Below are positions 12,351-23,641 of a stretch of DNA of 64,000 nt, in pieces. How positions within the stretch are numbered: position 1 is the stretch's first letter; every line of letters starts with the position of its first letter. Source of the stretch: Paraphaeosphaeria minitans (Eukaryota > Ascomycota > Dothideomycetes > Pleosporales > Didymosphaeriaceae); NCBI GenBank assembly GCA_015832175.1, contig WJXW01000019.1:248001-312000 (forward strand). The letters are read 5' to 3'. Position numbers and translations under genes: made by a program. Below the pieces are notes generated by a model. It made no database searches, was not told the DNA's origin, and saw nothing but the letters and a program-made list of their open reading frames with translations.

Positions 12351-13236
12351 TTGGACAATGTCATGGTGATTACCCATCTGAAGGCAAATAAAGGGAAGTT
12401 GGAGGCTCAGATCTACGATCTTGAAATGAAACTAGTCGAGCAGAGCGATTCAGCACAACGCGATGCAGGTTTTTCGTCGGGCAAGTCAGATACTAGACTA
12501 ACCAGATCCCTAGATCTTCAGCAAGAGCCAGAGTATAAAAAAATTGAAGAATCGTATGAAACGTTATGATGAGGAACTAGAGAGTCACAGGAAAAGCTAC
12601 GACCAGAAATTAGCGAAAGACAAAAAAGCCTGCGATCAGGAACTGGAGGAATACAAGGAGCGCTACGATCAGGAACTGGAGAGACACATGAAAGGCTACG
12701 ACGAAGACCTGTGTATTGTGATAGAACGCTAGAAGAAATGCCAGGGGATGCTCGAAACAGAGAAACGAAACCGCGCAGAGGATAAGGCCGGCTTCAAGGT
12801 CGAGATAGAGAACCTCGGGGAGCTGCTGTGCAGCCTAGCTGGACGCCGCCGGTCGGTGGCGGGAGAGATCAAGAGCCCGGATTGGACATGTGTTCAGCCG
12901 ACGTTCGGAGGGCAGGAGGAAAGGCAAGCTGCAGTATCTCCATTTGGTTCATATTCGGAAAGCCACCTCGATGATGGGGTGCATCAGTCGTTAAAGGAGG
13001 AGCTCTTCTTGGCAGGCGTAAGTGATATAGAATGGAGTGAGCAAGCGTCCCCTACAGAAAGCAACGAGCTTGCGCCGTCGTGTGATGAGACTGCCGCACA
13101 CAACGATATGTCTGCACAAGGTGACCAGGTTCCGCACCGGACGGATACGGATGCACAACGCGCTTTCACTCAAGCGCAACAGCCAATCACGCAGGATCGA
13201 TCAAGCTATGTAAACACTGTCACTAAGCCTGAGTAG
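12351..13236 (+). pseudogene. Coiled-coil protein remnant, frameshifted and with a nonsense codon
   Basis: The first frame (12351-12569) encodes a heptad-rich helix (LEAQIYDLEMKLVEQ). It runs into an A7 homopolymer near 12537. The coiled coil then continues in another frame from 12544, with repeats of the type YDQELERHMKGYDE, and is interrupted by a TAG at 12730-12732. The same frame resumes (KKCQGMLETEKRNRAEDKAGF) and ends in a Ser/Glu/Gln-rich tail at 13236. Removing the two lesions would give one coiled-coil protein of about 290 residues. A missed intron could explain the first break, but the TAG has no splice signal around it. Function is unknown; possibly a structural or scaffold protein. 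Confidence 0.55.
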
Positions 13237-13289
13237 TCTACCAGGAACACAGATCGGAACGCAACTTCTCGGCCTGCTCGTCGACCTGC

Positions 13290-13748
13290 GTGAAGCTCAA
13301 CGCGCCCCGCAGCTACGTATCCAAGCAGGGCTTGGTCCACAAGGGCTTGGTTGGCAAGGACTTGGTTGACGAGGGTTTGGTTGACGTAATAGCGGTCGTG
13401 ACTGCGGATGCCACCCAAGGTGAGGATGGGATAGGTTGTAGGATGTTTCTGAAAGACGAAAGCAGGATCGGCGCGCCCTCTGTCGAAGCCATCATCGACG
13501 AGCGCCACTTCCCAGCTCTTCCCAAAGCTCACACGGGCTATTACATACTGTTGAAGATCTTCGCTGTTCGTTTCGATGTCAAGGAGAGACCTTACCTAAA
13601 AAGCAGACCTATCAGTGCATGGTGTATATGGAATCATTCTGGAGAGCCTGTTCATGGGCATGAAATCCAAATCCACAAGGCGGAGCTCGATGCAGCTTGC
13701 TCGAATGGTTGCAATCCCAGCACGATGCAGCTTCGCGGGCATGATTGA
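13290..13748 (+). CDS. Weak open frame with internal 15-bp repeats
   Basis: A 152-codon frame. Near its start, at 13330-13386, a 15-bp unit is repeated about four times, giving GLVHKGLVGKDLVDEGLVD. The rest has no recognisable domain. The right half lies inside a diverged tandem duplication whose second copy is not open in the equivalent frame, which argues against coding. Low confidence. Confidence 0.25.
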   Translation: MKLNAPRSYVSKQGLVHKGLVGKDLVDEGLVDVIAVVTADATQGEDGIGCRMFLKDESRIGAPSVEAIIDERHFPALPKAHTGYYILLKIFAVRFDVKERPYLKSRPISAWCIWNHSGEPVHGHEIQIHKAELDAACSNGCNPSTMQLRGHD

Positions 13749-14560
13749 TGATTATTTTCCCTTCCCATCTGACGGCTGCCAGCAGGACCGTCTAAAGTTG
13801 AACATATACGAACACGCTAGCAGACGCCACGGAAGCCTACAGAGTAGCGGTGCGGCTTTCATTGGATAGTCACAGTCTCAATCTCTTATCCAATGTCATT
13901 CTGAGACTGCATCCTCTTCGCCTAGCTAATCTACCTATTCGACGCCAAGTCAATGCAGAAAGCAGGGAAATTCAGCACGCCAGCACATCAACATCCATAG
14001 CCATAGGATGCCTGTGATGGACCTCTCACGGACGGTTTGCAGTTCCTCCACCCTGGCGATGCACAGTGGTTTCTTGATTCGAATCTACAAACCTGAAGAG
14101 ATTTTGGCATGCGTTCTCAGGCAATGCTTAACTTTAGTAAAACTCTAGCCAGCCGCGTAATTTGTCTACCGCAGAGTCAAGAACCCAGTCAAAAGAACTG
14201 TTGGTATATGGGATCAGTTTGGAGGGTCTGTTTAAAAGCATCAGATCCGAACCCGCAAGGCGGATCTTGGGGTTGTGGAGTGTTTGCTCAATTGGTGGCA
14301 ATCGCCGCATGGTACCGCTTCGCATGTATGATCATGCGCCTTCCCATTTCAGGTTGTGCACGGCTTCAAAAAGGCTAGGCGATGCAGTATATTACTATCT
14401 CAACACTCTGTATTAGCAACGTCAATGTTACGCAATTTTCTTATCATCCATCAGTCCGATGCCAAGTGAACGCAGAGAGCTGGAGAGTTCAACATAGGAG
14501 CCCATCGACCGTTCCCTTCTACAACGATGACGCACGGCGGTTTCTTCATTCCGCTCTGCT
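13611..14560. repeat. Diverged tandem duplication (about 13611-14060 and 14190-14560)
   Basis: Two segments in direct orientation share long similar tracts. VYGIILESLF at 13620 corresponds to VYGISLEGLF at 14205, both followed by a basic stretch ending in RR. Further on, the tracts around 13945 (gacgccaagtcaatgcagaa) and 14457 (gatgccaagtgaacgcagag) align, as do cggtttgcagtt and cggtttcttcat. The copies differ by many substitutions and indels, so the duplication is old. Its original content is not recognisable. Confidence 0.55.
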
Positions 14561-14596
14561 GTCCCGGAGGTTGTTGCACGCGCGTTCATGGCAATG

Positions 14597-15521
14597 TCAT
14601 AACACATTGGCCAACTCTTTTGCCGCAAATGTAACTTCCGTTTGGTCGATCGCATCGGCGACAAACGCAAAATGTTGGAATTTTCCTTCTTTTCCTTCGC
14701 TCTTCCCGATCCTCTCCATCACATTTTCCTCCGAGCGCGCTTCATGGCTGTCGGCCGCGGATGGTCTAATGCTAACGTATATCTCCCCGATATGATGTCC
14801 ATACGTTCGTGCTGTATTTATCAAACCGTGGAATGGGTGCTCATCGTATATGTTCTGAGGGCCGATAGAGGACCAAAATGCCGCAGCTCGCTCCTTGGAG
14901 ATTTTCTTATCCAGGTCCTTGCTGCTTATGTCGATGTGTTCGGACGCTTGGTCGGCTTTGTGGGGCTTCCAGACGAACCTAGCGAAGCTCAGCTTGCCGA
15001 ATGCGAGGCAACCAACATACACGAAAGCTCTACATACGTGCGACATGACTCTTGATGTGCACTGTCCTGGCTTTCAGACACTAGCTCCTCAATCTCCTTC
15101 CGAAGCTTTCCAAATCTAGAGATTGCATTGTAAGACGATGGAACTGCATTCAAACAGGGTTTGTACTGTTCGATGAGCCCTACGACGCGGCGACAGTCCG
15201 CAATGCTTTTCTTGAGGCAGCCGAGAAGCATTGCGAGTTGACTATGAGATGTTAGCGACGATTTGGACGGGAACTGTGTGACGCGTCCCCTAAGGTGCCG
15301 CTGCCGCCAATGAACGAGAAGCGCTGCCACGGCTGGAGAGGCTTTGATCTTTCGCGCTCCCCTATCTTTCTTAGGAGATCTTCGAGCAAATCGAGAACAT
15401 TTCCAGCCGGAACATCTCCCTTCAGTATTAACACATGTCTACCTTGATCCATGGCACTAGGACGAATCCAAGCCCGGGCTGCTACCGTGCTGCAAATTCT
15501 GCCTGAGTAATTATACTCCAA
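14597..15521 (-). CDS. Probable multi-exon hypothetical protein with helical N-terminal region
   Basis: Three minus-strand segments follow one another. The first, 15521 to about 15300, includes MDQGRHVLILKGDVPAGN, then LLEDLLRKIGE. The second, to about 15040, is strongly helical (LAMLLGCLKKSIADCRRVV, then FGKLRKEIEELVSES). The third, to the stop at 14597, contains a hydrophobic/basic stretch and a charged tail. A GTATGT donor near 15040 supports an intron between the second and third. The middle helical part resembles the regulatory N-terminal helices of fungal ankyrin or NLR-type proteins, but this is only an impression. Exon limits are uncertain. Confidence 0.45.
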
Positions 15522-15735
15522 CTAAAGTAGCTATTTGACAGAACGTCTGCTCATGTAAGCCGTCTCCGAGTAGCATGTACCGCTTACCTCAATGATGACC
15601 GGATTCGCGTCATCAGCAGGCTTTACAGCTGAACAGTCAACGCAATCAGCGCTTACGCAAACGGAAGGGATTAAAACCCAACTCTGGCCGCTTTATTTCA
15701 CTACCGTCACCAAGTACACCCATCTGGCCTGCGCT

Positions 15736-16133
15736 ATGACCACCCACCCACGTCTCCGCATGCTTGCCTCCTCTACTTTCTTTCTTACGGCTTGTGTTCT
15801 GTGCCTGCTTTGCGTTCTCTCGGGAGTGCGCCCCGGGTGGCTCAGTGATTACCACAGTGTGCGCGTAAGTCGCTTTCAAGCCAGCCGAAGATAGCATCTC
15901 CGCTGATCCCCGGCTAGATAACAGCTTTTCACGACGCTCTTGAGCACATTCTAGGTAAGATACCCGCGCTGGGTAACGTGCTAGGAACATCTGTGGATAA
16001 GCTTCTGGCGGGAACTGGCGTCCCCGAGTCCATCTCCCTATATGCTGCGAACTACTGCAGCCAAGTCCCCACGGCAGACGGTGCAGTCACGACAGAATGC
16101 TCCTCGCACAGGCTGTCCAGGGAGGGCGAATGA
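15736..16133 (+). pseudogene. Truncated SUR7/PalI-family membrane protein
   Basis: Exon 1 (15736-15864, 43 codons) carries a hydrophobic first TM segment (FFLTACVLCLLCVLSG). A GTAAGT intron at 15865-15917 joins in phase to exon 2, which encodes an extracellular-loop-like segment: a helix, then SISLYAANYCSQ and TTECSSH. The SLYxANYC...ECS pattern is what I associate with the first loop of fungal SUR7/PalI eisosome and pH-signalling proteins, which have four TM helices in all. Here the frame ends at TGA 16131-16133, right after the cysteine motif. The other three helices are missing and the downstream sequence is unrelated. This is either a truncation or a breakpoint. Family assignment is by motif recognition only. 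Confidence 0.5.
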
Positions 16134-17889
16134 ACATGAATACCGTTGGCACTAGCGTTTCTGAAATGATGACGGATCACTCTCCCAAGCGGCGTAGATG
16201 GTCTCGTTCCGTCAAGAGTCAGCCTAGCCCATCTAGTGATTGGTTAGCGGATGGTTACAACTCAGTCGTCCACCGTCATTCGGCGGTTCACGAGCCCATA
16301 TTCCTAAGCGAAGCCACCGATGGTCAGCTGCTTCTTTGATCCCCAACCACCCCCTTACGTCGGACAGCTCCGGTGCTGGAAGGCGCATGGATGGGCGATT
16401 CTCGCTGACGCGGCCTTGTGCTGTCGGGTGATAGACCAGTGGGTCTCCTTCCACCTCTCACGGCACGCCCCGCGCCATCTCCAAGCTGTCAGCTGCTGGA
16501 TTCCAGGCATCAGCCCCTTACTAGTTGCGTATACCTCATACGGAGCGGAGGACCCGATGGCACTGACATGGAAGGGCGGCCTGAATGAATGCATTATGCG
16601 GGTGAACAGCCACATCACCGCCGAGGAACTGGAGTCAAGAGCGGGAACGCAGTAACGGAGTATAGGATTGGTCCAGCGCATTTGACCGAGGGAGCGGACG
16701 TAGTATAGACGTATCGAAGCTGAGACAATGGCCTGAGAGATATGCATTCGTTCGCTCAAAACGGAAATAGAGAAGGGGGCAGTACATGCCATCGGCGAGT
16801 GCGGAGCAGGGAAGGGATTTGCGGAAGCTTGTAAGTAGGGATGGTTATGCAGCGGGTGGCGAGGTCCGCCCTGCAACCGTACGGCCTGACTCGAAATGGG
16901 CGAGAGGATCAGCCTCGGCAGCTGGAAGCGCCGGAAATCTGGGCGGGATAGACGGCTCAGTGGCGTTTCACTGCAACGTTACTTCCACGGTAGACGCTTC
17001 ATGAGAAGCAAGGCATCCTGAGACCATGTGGGACGAAAATAGTGCCTCATGCAAGCGGCCGGCCGCGTCACCATCGAGGCATCCGGTCCGAGCGTGACAT
17101 GGGGCATCGAAGTGGATTGGTGGAGCTTCCTCGACCAAAGGAACAGGGTGCTAGAGGCGGAGTAATCTGAGCTGAGGCAGCGGCACGAAGAGCATGCAGT
17201 CTGCCTTCCACTAAGTCATGCGTGACGCAGTGCGTTGCAGAAGCGCCAATGTCTCGGCGATCTAGAGGAAAAAGGCTCCTTAGGTGGCCAGGGTTCAGGG
17301 CTCATCAGCCACCGAAGCGCTAGAATGTGCCACGAAAAGGGAGCCCATCCTTCCCTCGACCGTAGCGGGAGTAAAAGCTGAGGCGAGGAGGGGTTGGCCA
17401 GAGGGGAAGGGAGAGAGGCGTCTCGCTCGTGGATCAGTTGTTGGTAGAAGCCCAGAGGTACGTTGTCCAGCTGCAGGACCTTAGCGTGTGCGAAGGCATG
17501 AGACGTATCGGCCCGTAACAGGAGAGGAAATGGACAGCGTCGACGGAGTAGTAACAGCGAAAAGAGTATCGGGCGCCGAAGGTAAGGCAGCTCTGACCCT
17601 GCCGATAGGGCGACTAGGTTTGAGAAAAAGCCTCATGAGAGAAGGGGCGGTTGGCGCCGACGGGTTGGGGGGCGAGGGGCCTTCGGATGGAAGGATGAGA
17701 GTAGAGTGAAAAGGAAGGAAAATGACGGCGGGAGAGGGAGGATTTTATGATGGGACGTTGAGATCGGTTGCTCGTTTAGGTGTAGCGCGGAACCGCAAGC
17801 GAGGCCCGGATTGCCCGAGCGGGGTGCATCTATTTCCCGATGCAGGCTTGCCGTCTGATTGTTTACCTATACGCGCTACGCTGTTAACG
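16134..17889. other. Purine-skewed stretch without a supported gene
   Basis: From about 16800 to 17780 the plus strand is unusually rich in A and G, with many GAGG/GGGA runs. That produces long but low-complexity frames (Arg, Gly, Glu). No domain, splice chain or repeat unit was recognised. The skew ends just before the (CTA)n array. Confidence 0.45.
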
Positions 17890-18075
<186 letters not shown>

Positions 18076-18531
18076 TTATTACCTCCCTTTGCTACTACTA
18101 CTATTGCTACCTACGCCTATTTATAGTAATTTTGTCAGATCTCACGTATTGTGCGAATTCTGATGAATTTTGAATAATGGATTTGATGAAATTGATTGAT
18201 TGTGTCTGTGTTTTCGCGTCGTGCGTCTTAGGAGTTTTTATGTTCTTGTGTTCTCCCTTGCTCCCATCGGCAGGCTCCTTGTCCCACCTCGGGAGCCAGC
18301 CACCTCGCTTTGGCTACGGGAACAGGGCTTCTGTTATTTGACAAATTTAGGCACTCTCTAACTATCGTCTTATCTAGGCTGTATAAAAAGCGCGCTTACT
18401 AGCTACTCTAATAGGATATACTATAACTACGCTAGCAGACATAGTAGATAGTGCTAGTAGTGTTTATCTAAATACTTATATATCCTTTTATAAGTTTCTC
18501 TTTTATATACGCTTACGCTTATAACTACCTT

Positions 18532-18583
18532 TGTCAGATAGAACAAGGGCGTTGAGGTCGGATCTGCACAATCGAGCAAGGAC
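18532..18583 (+). repeat. LTR end fragment related to the complete Copia element
   Basis: About 52 bp match the first bases of the complete Copia element's LTR as read in its transcription direction: TGTCAGATAGAAC, then the tract aagggcgttgaggtcgga, then the CAATCGAGCA tract. Only one or two differences were seen. The match stops abruptly at about 18583. Orientation is plus, opposite to the element at 54068-59276 and to the Copia remnant to its right. Confidence 0.8.
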
Positions 18584-19072
18584 TGTAAAGAGGAGGTAAA
18601 GGCTAGAGGATAAAGGGTAACCTTCTAGAACCTTCTAGTACCTTCTCTTCCCTAGTACTAGTTACCTAGAATAGTAGAGACTAGGGTAATAGAGGACAGA
18701 TTGAATGTAGGTAAACAGAGCAATAACACCTTAGGTATAGGCTTAGAATTGTTATCTAGGATAGAGAGTATAAGTAGAAGAGAACTCTCCTTATATACAT
18801 AAAGTAGAGTTTCTAGAATATTCTACTTAGTAACTCTACTATCTATGACGTCATCTATGACGTCACATATAGGGTTATCTATAATAGTATCTACAGGGTT
18901 ATCTATGACGTCATTATAACGTTATTATAGAAACTTCCAGAATATACTCAAAGTAAATAGAAAGGTAACTCTAGGAACCTTTAAAGGTTACCTATTCCTT
19001 ACACACCCTCTTAACCTTTAATAGGTTTCTAGGGTAATAAATATCCCTTTTAAATTTTATAGGGATGTAACA
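18584..19072 (-). repeat. Candidate 3' LTR of the Copia remnant
   Basis: Read on the minus strand, a TG...CA interval begins TGTTACATCCC at 19072, about 90 bp beyond the polyprotein stop at 19160, and could end at TTTACA at 18584. The interval is A/T-rich and dense in TTCTAGAA-type palindromes. A second LTR copy was not found, so the limits rest only on the TG/CA termini and position. Confidence 0.35.
18623..18942. promoter_or_regulatory. Cluster of heat-shock-type and CRE-type motifs
   Basis: Two perfect three-unit heat-shock elements of the form TTCnnGAAnnTTC occur at 18623-18635 and 18811-18823, and a two-unit form (TTCnnGAA) at 18935-18942. Three copies of the CRE/ATF palindrome TGACGTCA lie at 18846-18853, 18858-18865 and 18906-18913, with starts 12 and 48 bp apart. 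Together they resemble the stress-responsive U3 of an LTR. Activity is inferred, and the A/T-rich base composition raises the chance rate of the TTCTAGAA part. Confidence 0.4.
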
Positions 19073-19159
19073 ATTTCTTTAGCTAGTCCCTTTAAAACGA
19101 TTTTAAGGACTTTTTAGTCTTTTTTCTTTAAGAAGACTTTTCTAGTAATTACTTTTCCT

Positions 19160-20410
19160 TTAGGTGTTATTTAAACCTATAGCTTTATAAAAAGCTTCTA
19201 GTTTAGGCTTATTAGTAGCCTTTGTAAGGATATCAGCTAGCAGAATACTAGTATTAATATAAACTAGTTTAATCTTATTCTCTAGCACGTTCTGTCTTAA
19301 GAAGTGATAGAAAATATCTATATGCTTAGTTCTAGTATGGTAAATAGGGTTTTTAGCTAGATCTAAAGCAGATTGGCTATCACTTTCTATAGTGCTTGAG
19401 GAGTTAAATTTATAATACTCCTTTAAAGGTAGCCTATTTATAATTTCTGCAGCTTCATTTTGCTCAGGTGTATAGGGGCTAGAAAAACGAACTATAATAC
19501 CTTTTTCTTCTAGGTATGTTGTAAGATTTTTAGATATAAATTCGTTATCTAGTTGTAGGGCTTTAACCTTAGAAGAACTCTATAGTTCTACTTTAGTTAT
19601 AAATTGGCTTATAGCCTCTACAATATTTTTCCTACTCTTTAGGAAAGTTACTTCTAGAAATTTTGTAAAACTATCTCTAAAAGTAATAAAGTATTTCTTC
19701 TTTTTTTAGAGTTTGAGGATTTATAGGTCTCCCTATATCTATATATACTATGTCCAAGTAATTATCTACTTTAGTAGAAGGTCCTCTATTAAGCTTTTTA
19801 GTTAACTTGGCATGGATACAGATAGGACAGGAATCTAGACTAGTTCTAGAGTTATCTAGATCCTTTATATCTAGTTTAATACCCTGAGCGGATTCTTTAA
19901 GGGCTAATAGGACTTTATTATTAATATGCCCTAGTCTATTATCCCATAGTTCTATAGAGTTATTATTAATAACTATTTTCTCTGTAGAATTAACCTCTTC
20001 TTCTCTAGGATTAACTTTCCTAGGAGATAAAGTATTTAGTATTTTACTAGAGGTTTTAAAGTTCTTTTTAGAACTCATGGCCTTAAAGACTGTAACACCT
20101 TCTTTATATTCTCCTTTTATAAGGATATTCCTACTAGGGGATATAACCTCACAGCCTAATCTAGTAAAGTTTAGATTTAGACCTCTTTCTGTAAGTCTAT
20201 TTAGGCTTATAAGGTTAACACCTAGTTCTGGCACAAATAAAACCTTACTTAAGGTTACTTTTTTACTTGTTTCTGTAAATAGGAGTTCTATATTTCCAAC
20301 CCCTTTTGCTACTATAGAGCTATCAGAATTTCCCCACTTAATAGAGGTATCTGTAGGTTTTAAAGTAGTAATCTATTTCCTAGTGTCGCCGCATCTAGAA
20401 GTAGAGGTTT
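19160..20410 (-). pseudogene. Copia polyprotein remnant without reverse transcriptase
   Basis: The minus-strand reading starts inside the protease region (VLFVPELGVNLISLNRLTE) near 20270. It continues through the GAG-pre-integrase motif (LWDNRLGHIN) and a zinc-finger remnant (CPICIHAKL) into a shortened integrase. It then passes directly to a Copia RNase H C-terminus (SDSQSALDLAKN, TRTKHIDIFYHFLRQ, ADILTKA) and ends at TAA 19160-19162. The whole reverse transcriptase is absent, with scattered stops and shifts. Base composition is very A/T-rich, consistent with RIP-like decay. It is a different family from the complete Copia at 54-59 kb. Confidence 0.85.
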
Positions 20411-21485
20411 CCTAAGTAGGAAATAGAGGCCTGCTTAGCAGCTCGCCGCTTTTATATGGCCCGTGCGCCGACCCCATCGCATAGAAGTGCGCCGCTCTTG
20501 CTATTCTATCCTTTTGCCTCCATTACCTCTTTAATCCTTACGCTTACTTTCAATCCTGATTAGTTGCCTGACCATGCTCGTGAGGCATTTTTCACTACTT
20601 GGCAATCATGCAACCGCGCACTGCCTGGATAGCTACACTTCCCCCTGGTGAACTGACGATAAGGGCGCTGCGCTGTGTTTGAGGCAATGTTCAAGTCGTC
20701 TTCGATGCTCTCCAGGTAGCTGTCTGCTCTGCCGGATCTCGGTCGCTCTGGGTCCCTTGCCATCCCTACGACTGATCAGTGTTTGTGGCATCAACCCTCT
20801 ACTGGCCGGTGGACCCGATCTAGCCATTCCTCAGCTCCTCCTTTCTTATGATGCCGCACACCAGCTCATCTCAGAGGTCATTGACCTGCCACGTCATCAA
20901 GGCCACGTACGCCTCGATAGCGTCTGAACGGGAGGGGCCATGTAAACCCAGCTACTCAACAACTTCACAAAACTGCAAGCCATAGGAATACGATTGGCCC
21001 AGACCGTCGTTGCTGGTGATGCTCGCCCATTGTGCACTTGGCACTGATTAGTGGAGTCTGGCCGCATGACTGCTTGTATGACGACAGGTCGTGTTCCGGC
21101 GCCACAAGTTGAGCGTTGAGAACGGCTAGAGCGGCCTCTCAATTAAAGAGGAGCCCGCTCAGGCGCCAATCTTGCGCCAATCTGCCTCTATGATTCGGTC
21201 GGTCCCGCTAGAAGCATGAGATTGGAGGCTTGGACGAAGACATGAGCCTAAGTCTGGGTCTCGGAGAGGCCGATGGATGGAGAGTCCTTGCTGATCAGAC
21301 AGCAACGTCAGGCATGTGCTAGGTCCCGGGACGAGTATTGGCGGACTGATCTGTCCTCGAAGGTAGCATAAGCAGCTGTGCGAGCTCAGATGCGGAAAGG
21401 TCTTCAAGTCTGCTCATAGCCTACTTAAACGTCTGCGTTTCCTGCTCTCCTAGAATCTATATGACTTTTGAACATTTACGCCACG
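20411..21485. other. Unassigned stretch, possibly retroelement-derived
   Basis: G+C returns to normal to the right of the Copia remnant. Frames on both strands are short. A minus-strand one (20560-20763, SGRADSYLESIEDDLNIAS) reads like a decayed protein, but I cannot place it. No LTR pair was found. Confidence 0.35.
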
Positions 21486-23641
21486 ATGGCAAAATCTCTC
21501 AGTACATTTCGTGTCCAACAGCCGCAACACTCCTTTAATCCTATAGTTTGGAATCCTCCTCTAAAGCAGACACCTCCAAAGAAGGATGTCCTTTCTGACA
21601 GTGCAAAAGAGAATGGAGCGGAACAGAAACATGCTGGGGGATCCCAAGGCAGGTGATCGATCAGTGTGTTCATCTCCTATGTCTAACATTGTGCAGAGAG
21701 CGCATCAGGCATTGGCGACCAGCGGAGGCACTTGATGGTTGATAACGCTGAGGGCTCACCAAGCGAAGATGCGAGCGCACAAAATACGATAGGCGATTCC
21801 GCACCAGTTTTAAGGAAAAGCGAAGTCATTGACCTCATAGATTCAGGTAAGCATGACTGTAATAAGCTGTGGAATCGAAACCGGACTAATATGGACGTAA
21901 ATTGGTGTAGATGACGAACCCAGCGAGGCAGGTGAATATGATGGCCCGCAAGTAGCAGTTAGCGATATTCAGGCGGATGCTGAGTGCCTTGATGAAACAC
22001 GTCGGCCGGCTTCTCCTAGGGAAAGCAGTCAAGGCAAGCACCTTCAATTAGTTGTGATAGGTAGCGCATGCGTCTTCTAACTATGTGTAGGATTTAGGGG
22101 CATTGTCAATGGCATTGACATGGACTCGAACTCGGACTCAGACCCTGTCAACGCTTACGAAGAAGATGCAGGTTTGCGCACAGGCGATCGACTTGCATCC
22201 CACACTATTTCGACACCAGAGGGTTGCGACAGAGAGGTCCCAGAAACGACTAATGCCATCAACTCAAGGTTGGTTGGAAAGGCGAGAACTCATAACTAGC
22301 CTGTCGACGATGAACATCATACCGTCGACAGATACGCAGCTTTTGACGGGAGATAAGGTACAGCTAGAAGGTAAGCCTGTGCTATTGTAAGTCGATTCTT
22401 CCAGTCTTATATCTTCTAGCTAGCGTTCGTGCCATCAAGAGTACCAGCAACAGAAACGATGCTAATAACAATAACTACAATGGCAACAAGACTACGTCGT
22501 TGATCAGCGGACGAAATGTGTTGGATACAATACCATATCAAAGCAAAGTGATTAACCTAACGGAAACAGGTAAGTATATTCGTAGTAGGGCGTGGAAACG
22601 TAAGGGAACTGATGTTATCGAAATTCGCGCAGGCAACGAAAGCGACGAGAGCAGTGACGATGAGGAAGGTGAAGAGAGGAGCGCCTACTGCTTGCAAAGA
22701 ATAAGGAGCAGCAACGCTTCTCAGAAGGTCTACAATTCCGCAGCCAACAAAAGCCTGATGTTATCGCCTCTGGGCAGCGCTATTCAGGCGGAGGATGATG
22801 TGTCTTTGACGGATACTAGTATCTCCTCCAGCGACCAGGTATTGCAAAAGCCTAGCAAACGTCAACCGGCCCCTTCTCAAAAGAAGTACTTGCAATTGGG
22901 AGGTAAGCATCTGTTAATACAATCTTTTACCTCCTATCTGACGTTTTCTAGTACCTGCCACGCGGAGTGCGCTCCACGACAACAGCATTGGAAGCAGCAG
23001 CGAAGGCGACATCGATGAAAATAACCAAAGTGGCAATCGGATAGAGTCGCTAAAACGCAAACGAAAACACTCTCTACTAGCTCACAGTGGGAGCCGCAAA
23101 CGGCAACACCTCAGACCGAGTACACTCACGAAGATATCTACAAGGCGACTACCCAACGAGGCGCAATGGCGTATAGAAGGCCCCGAACTCGTCAAGCTCT
23201 CAGCTGATACTAACAGCTGTGTTTCGTAGTGACAACCCCGGAATGTTCAGCATAAGCCACGCGGTCAACCTTCTCAAGCGTGGAATGGGCCAGGATGTGA
23301 AGCTAGAGCGTATCACGATTCATCAGTACACGACTGATACGCGATGCTTACTTGGCGTGCTACAGGGTAAGGCTGAGCGCAGCACTGCAATTCTCCCGCG
23401 GGACTATGCTTCGTCGCCTGATCCTCTCGGCGATGGTGACGACAACAGCCAAAACGAAAGTGGTGAGGCAAACATAAGTGACGTCGCAGAAAAACATGGC
23501 ACTGCCTGGTCTACAACTGAAGACACTCTCTTACGCCGTCTCAAACAGGAAGGCTTACCTTGGGGTGAGATAATGGAACGATTTCTAGGACGATCCCCGG
23601 GTGCGGTGCAAACTCGATGGATACAAAGTTGCGAAGCGTAA
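21486..23641 (+). pseudogene. Multi-exon acidic protein with C-terminal SANT/Myb domain, decaying
   Basis: Exon 1 starts at ATG 21486 (MAKSLSTFRVQQ). Small exons follow, separated by GT...AG introns (for example GTGATC at about 21655 to CAG, GTAAGC at about 21847, 22370 and 22903). They encode acidic, Ser-rich segments with a recurring motif of the type EVIDLIDSG or KVINLTETG. The last exon ends in a SANT/Myb-like helix bundle (AWSTTEDTLLRRLKQ, GRSPGAVQTRW) at 23500-23638. In-frame stops in the middle exon (after KARTHN, near 22293) and a frame change near 23218 suggest decay, although alternative splicing of small exons could bypass some of it. Likely origin: a chromatin or DNA-binding factor. 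A partial copy lies at 26888. Confidence 0.6.

Noticed and set aside
18532..18583. LTR scrap taken as the 3' LTR of the Copia remnant at 19160-20410
   Set aside because: Its orientation is opposite to the remnant, and the match to the known LTR ends after about 52 bp.
20560..20830. Minus-strand frames taken as a Gag N terminus
   Set aside because: Two short frames overlap without a zinc knuckle, capsid motif or LTR pair, so a retroelement call is not supported.
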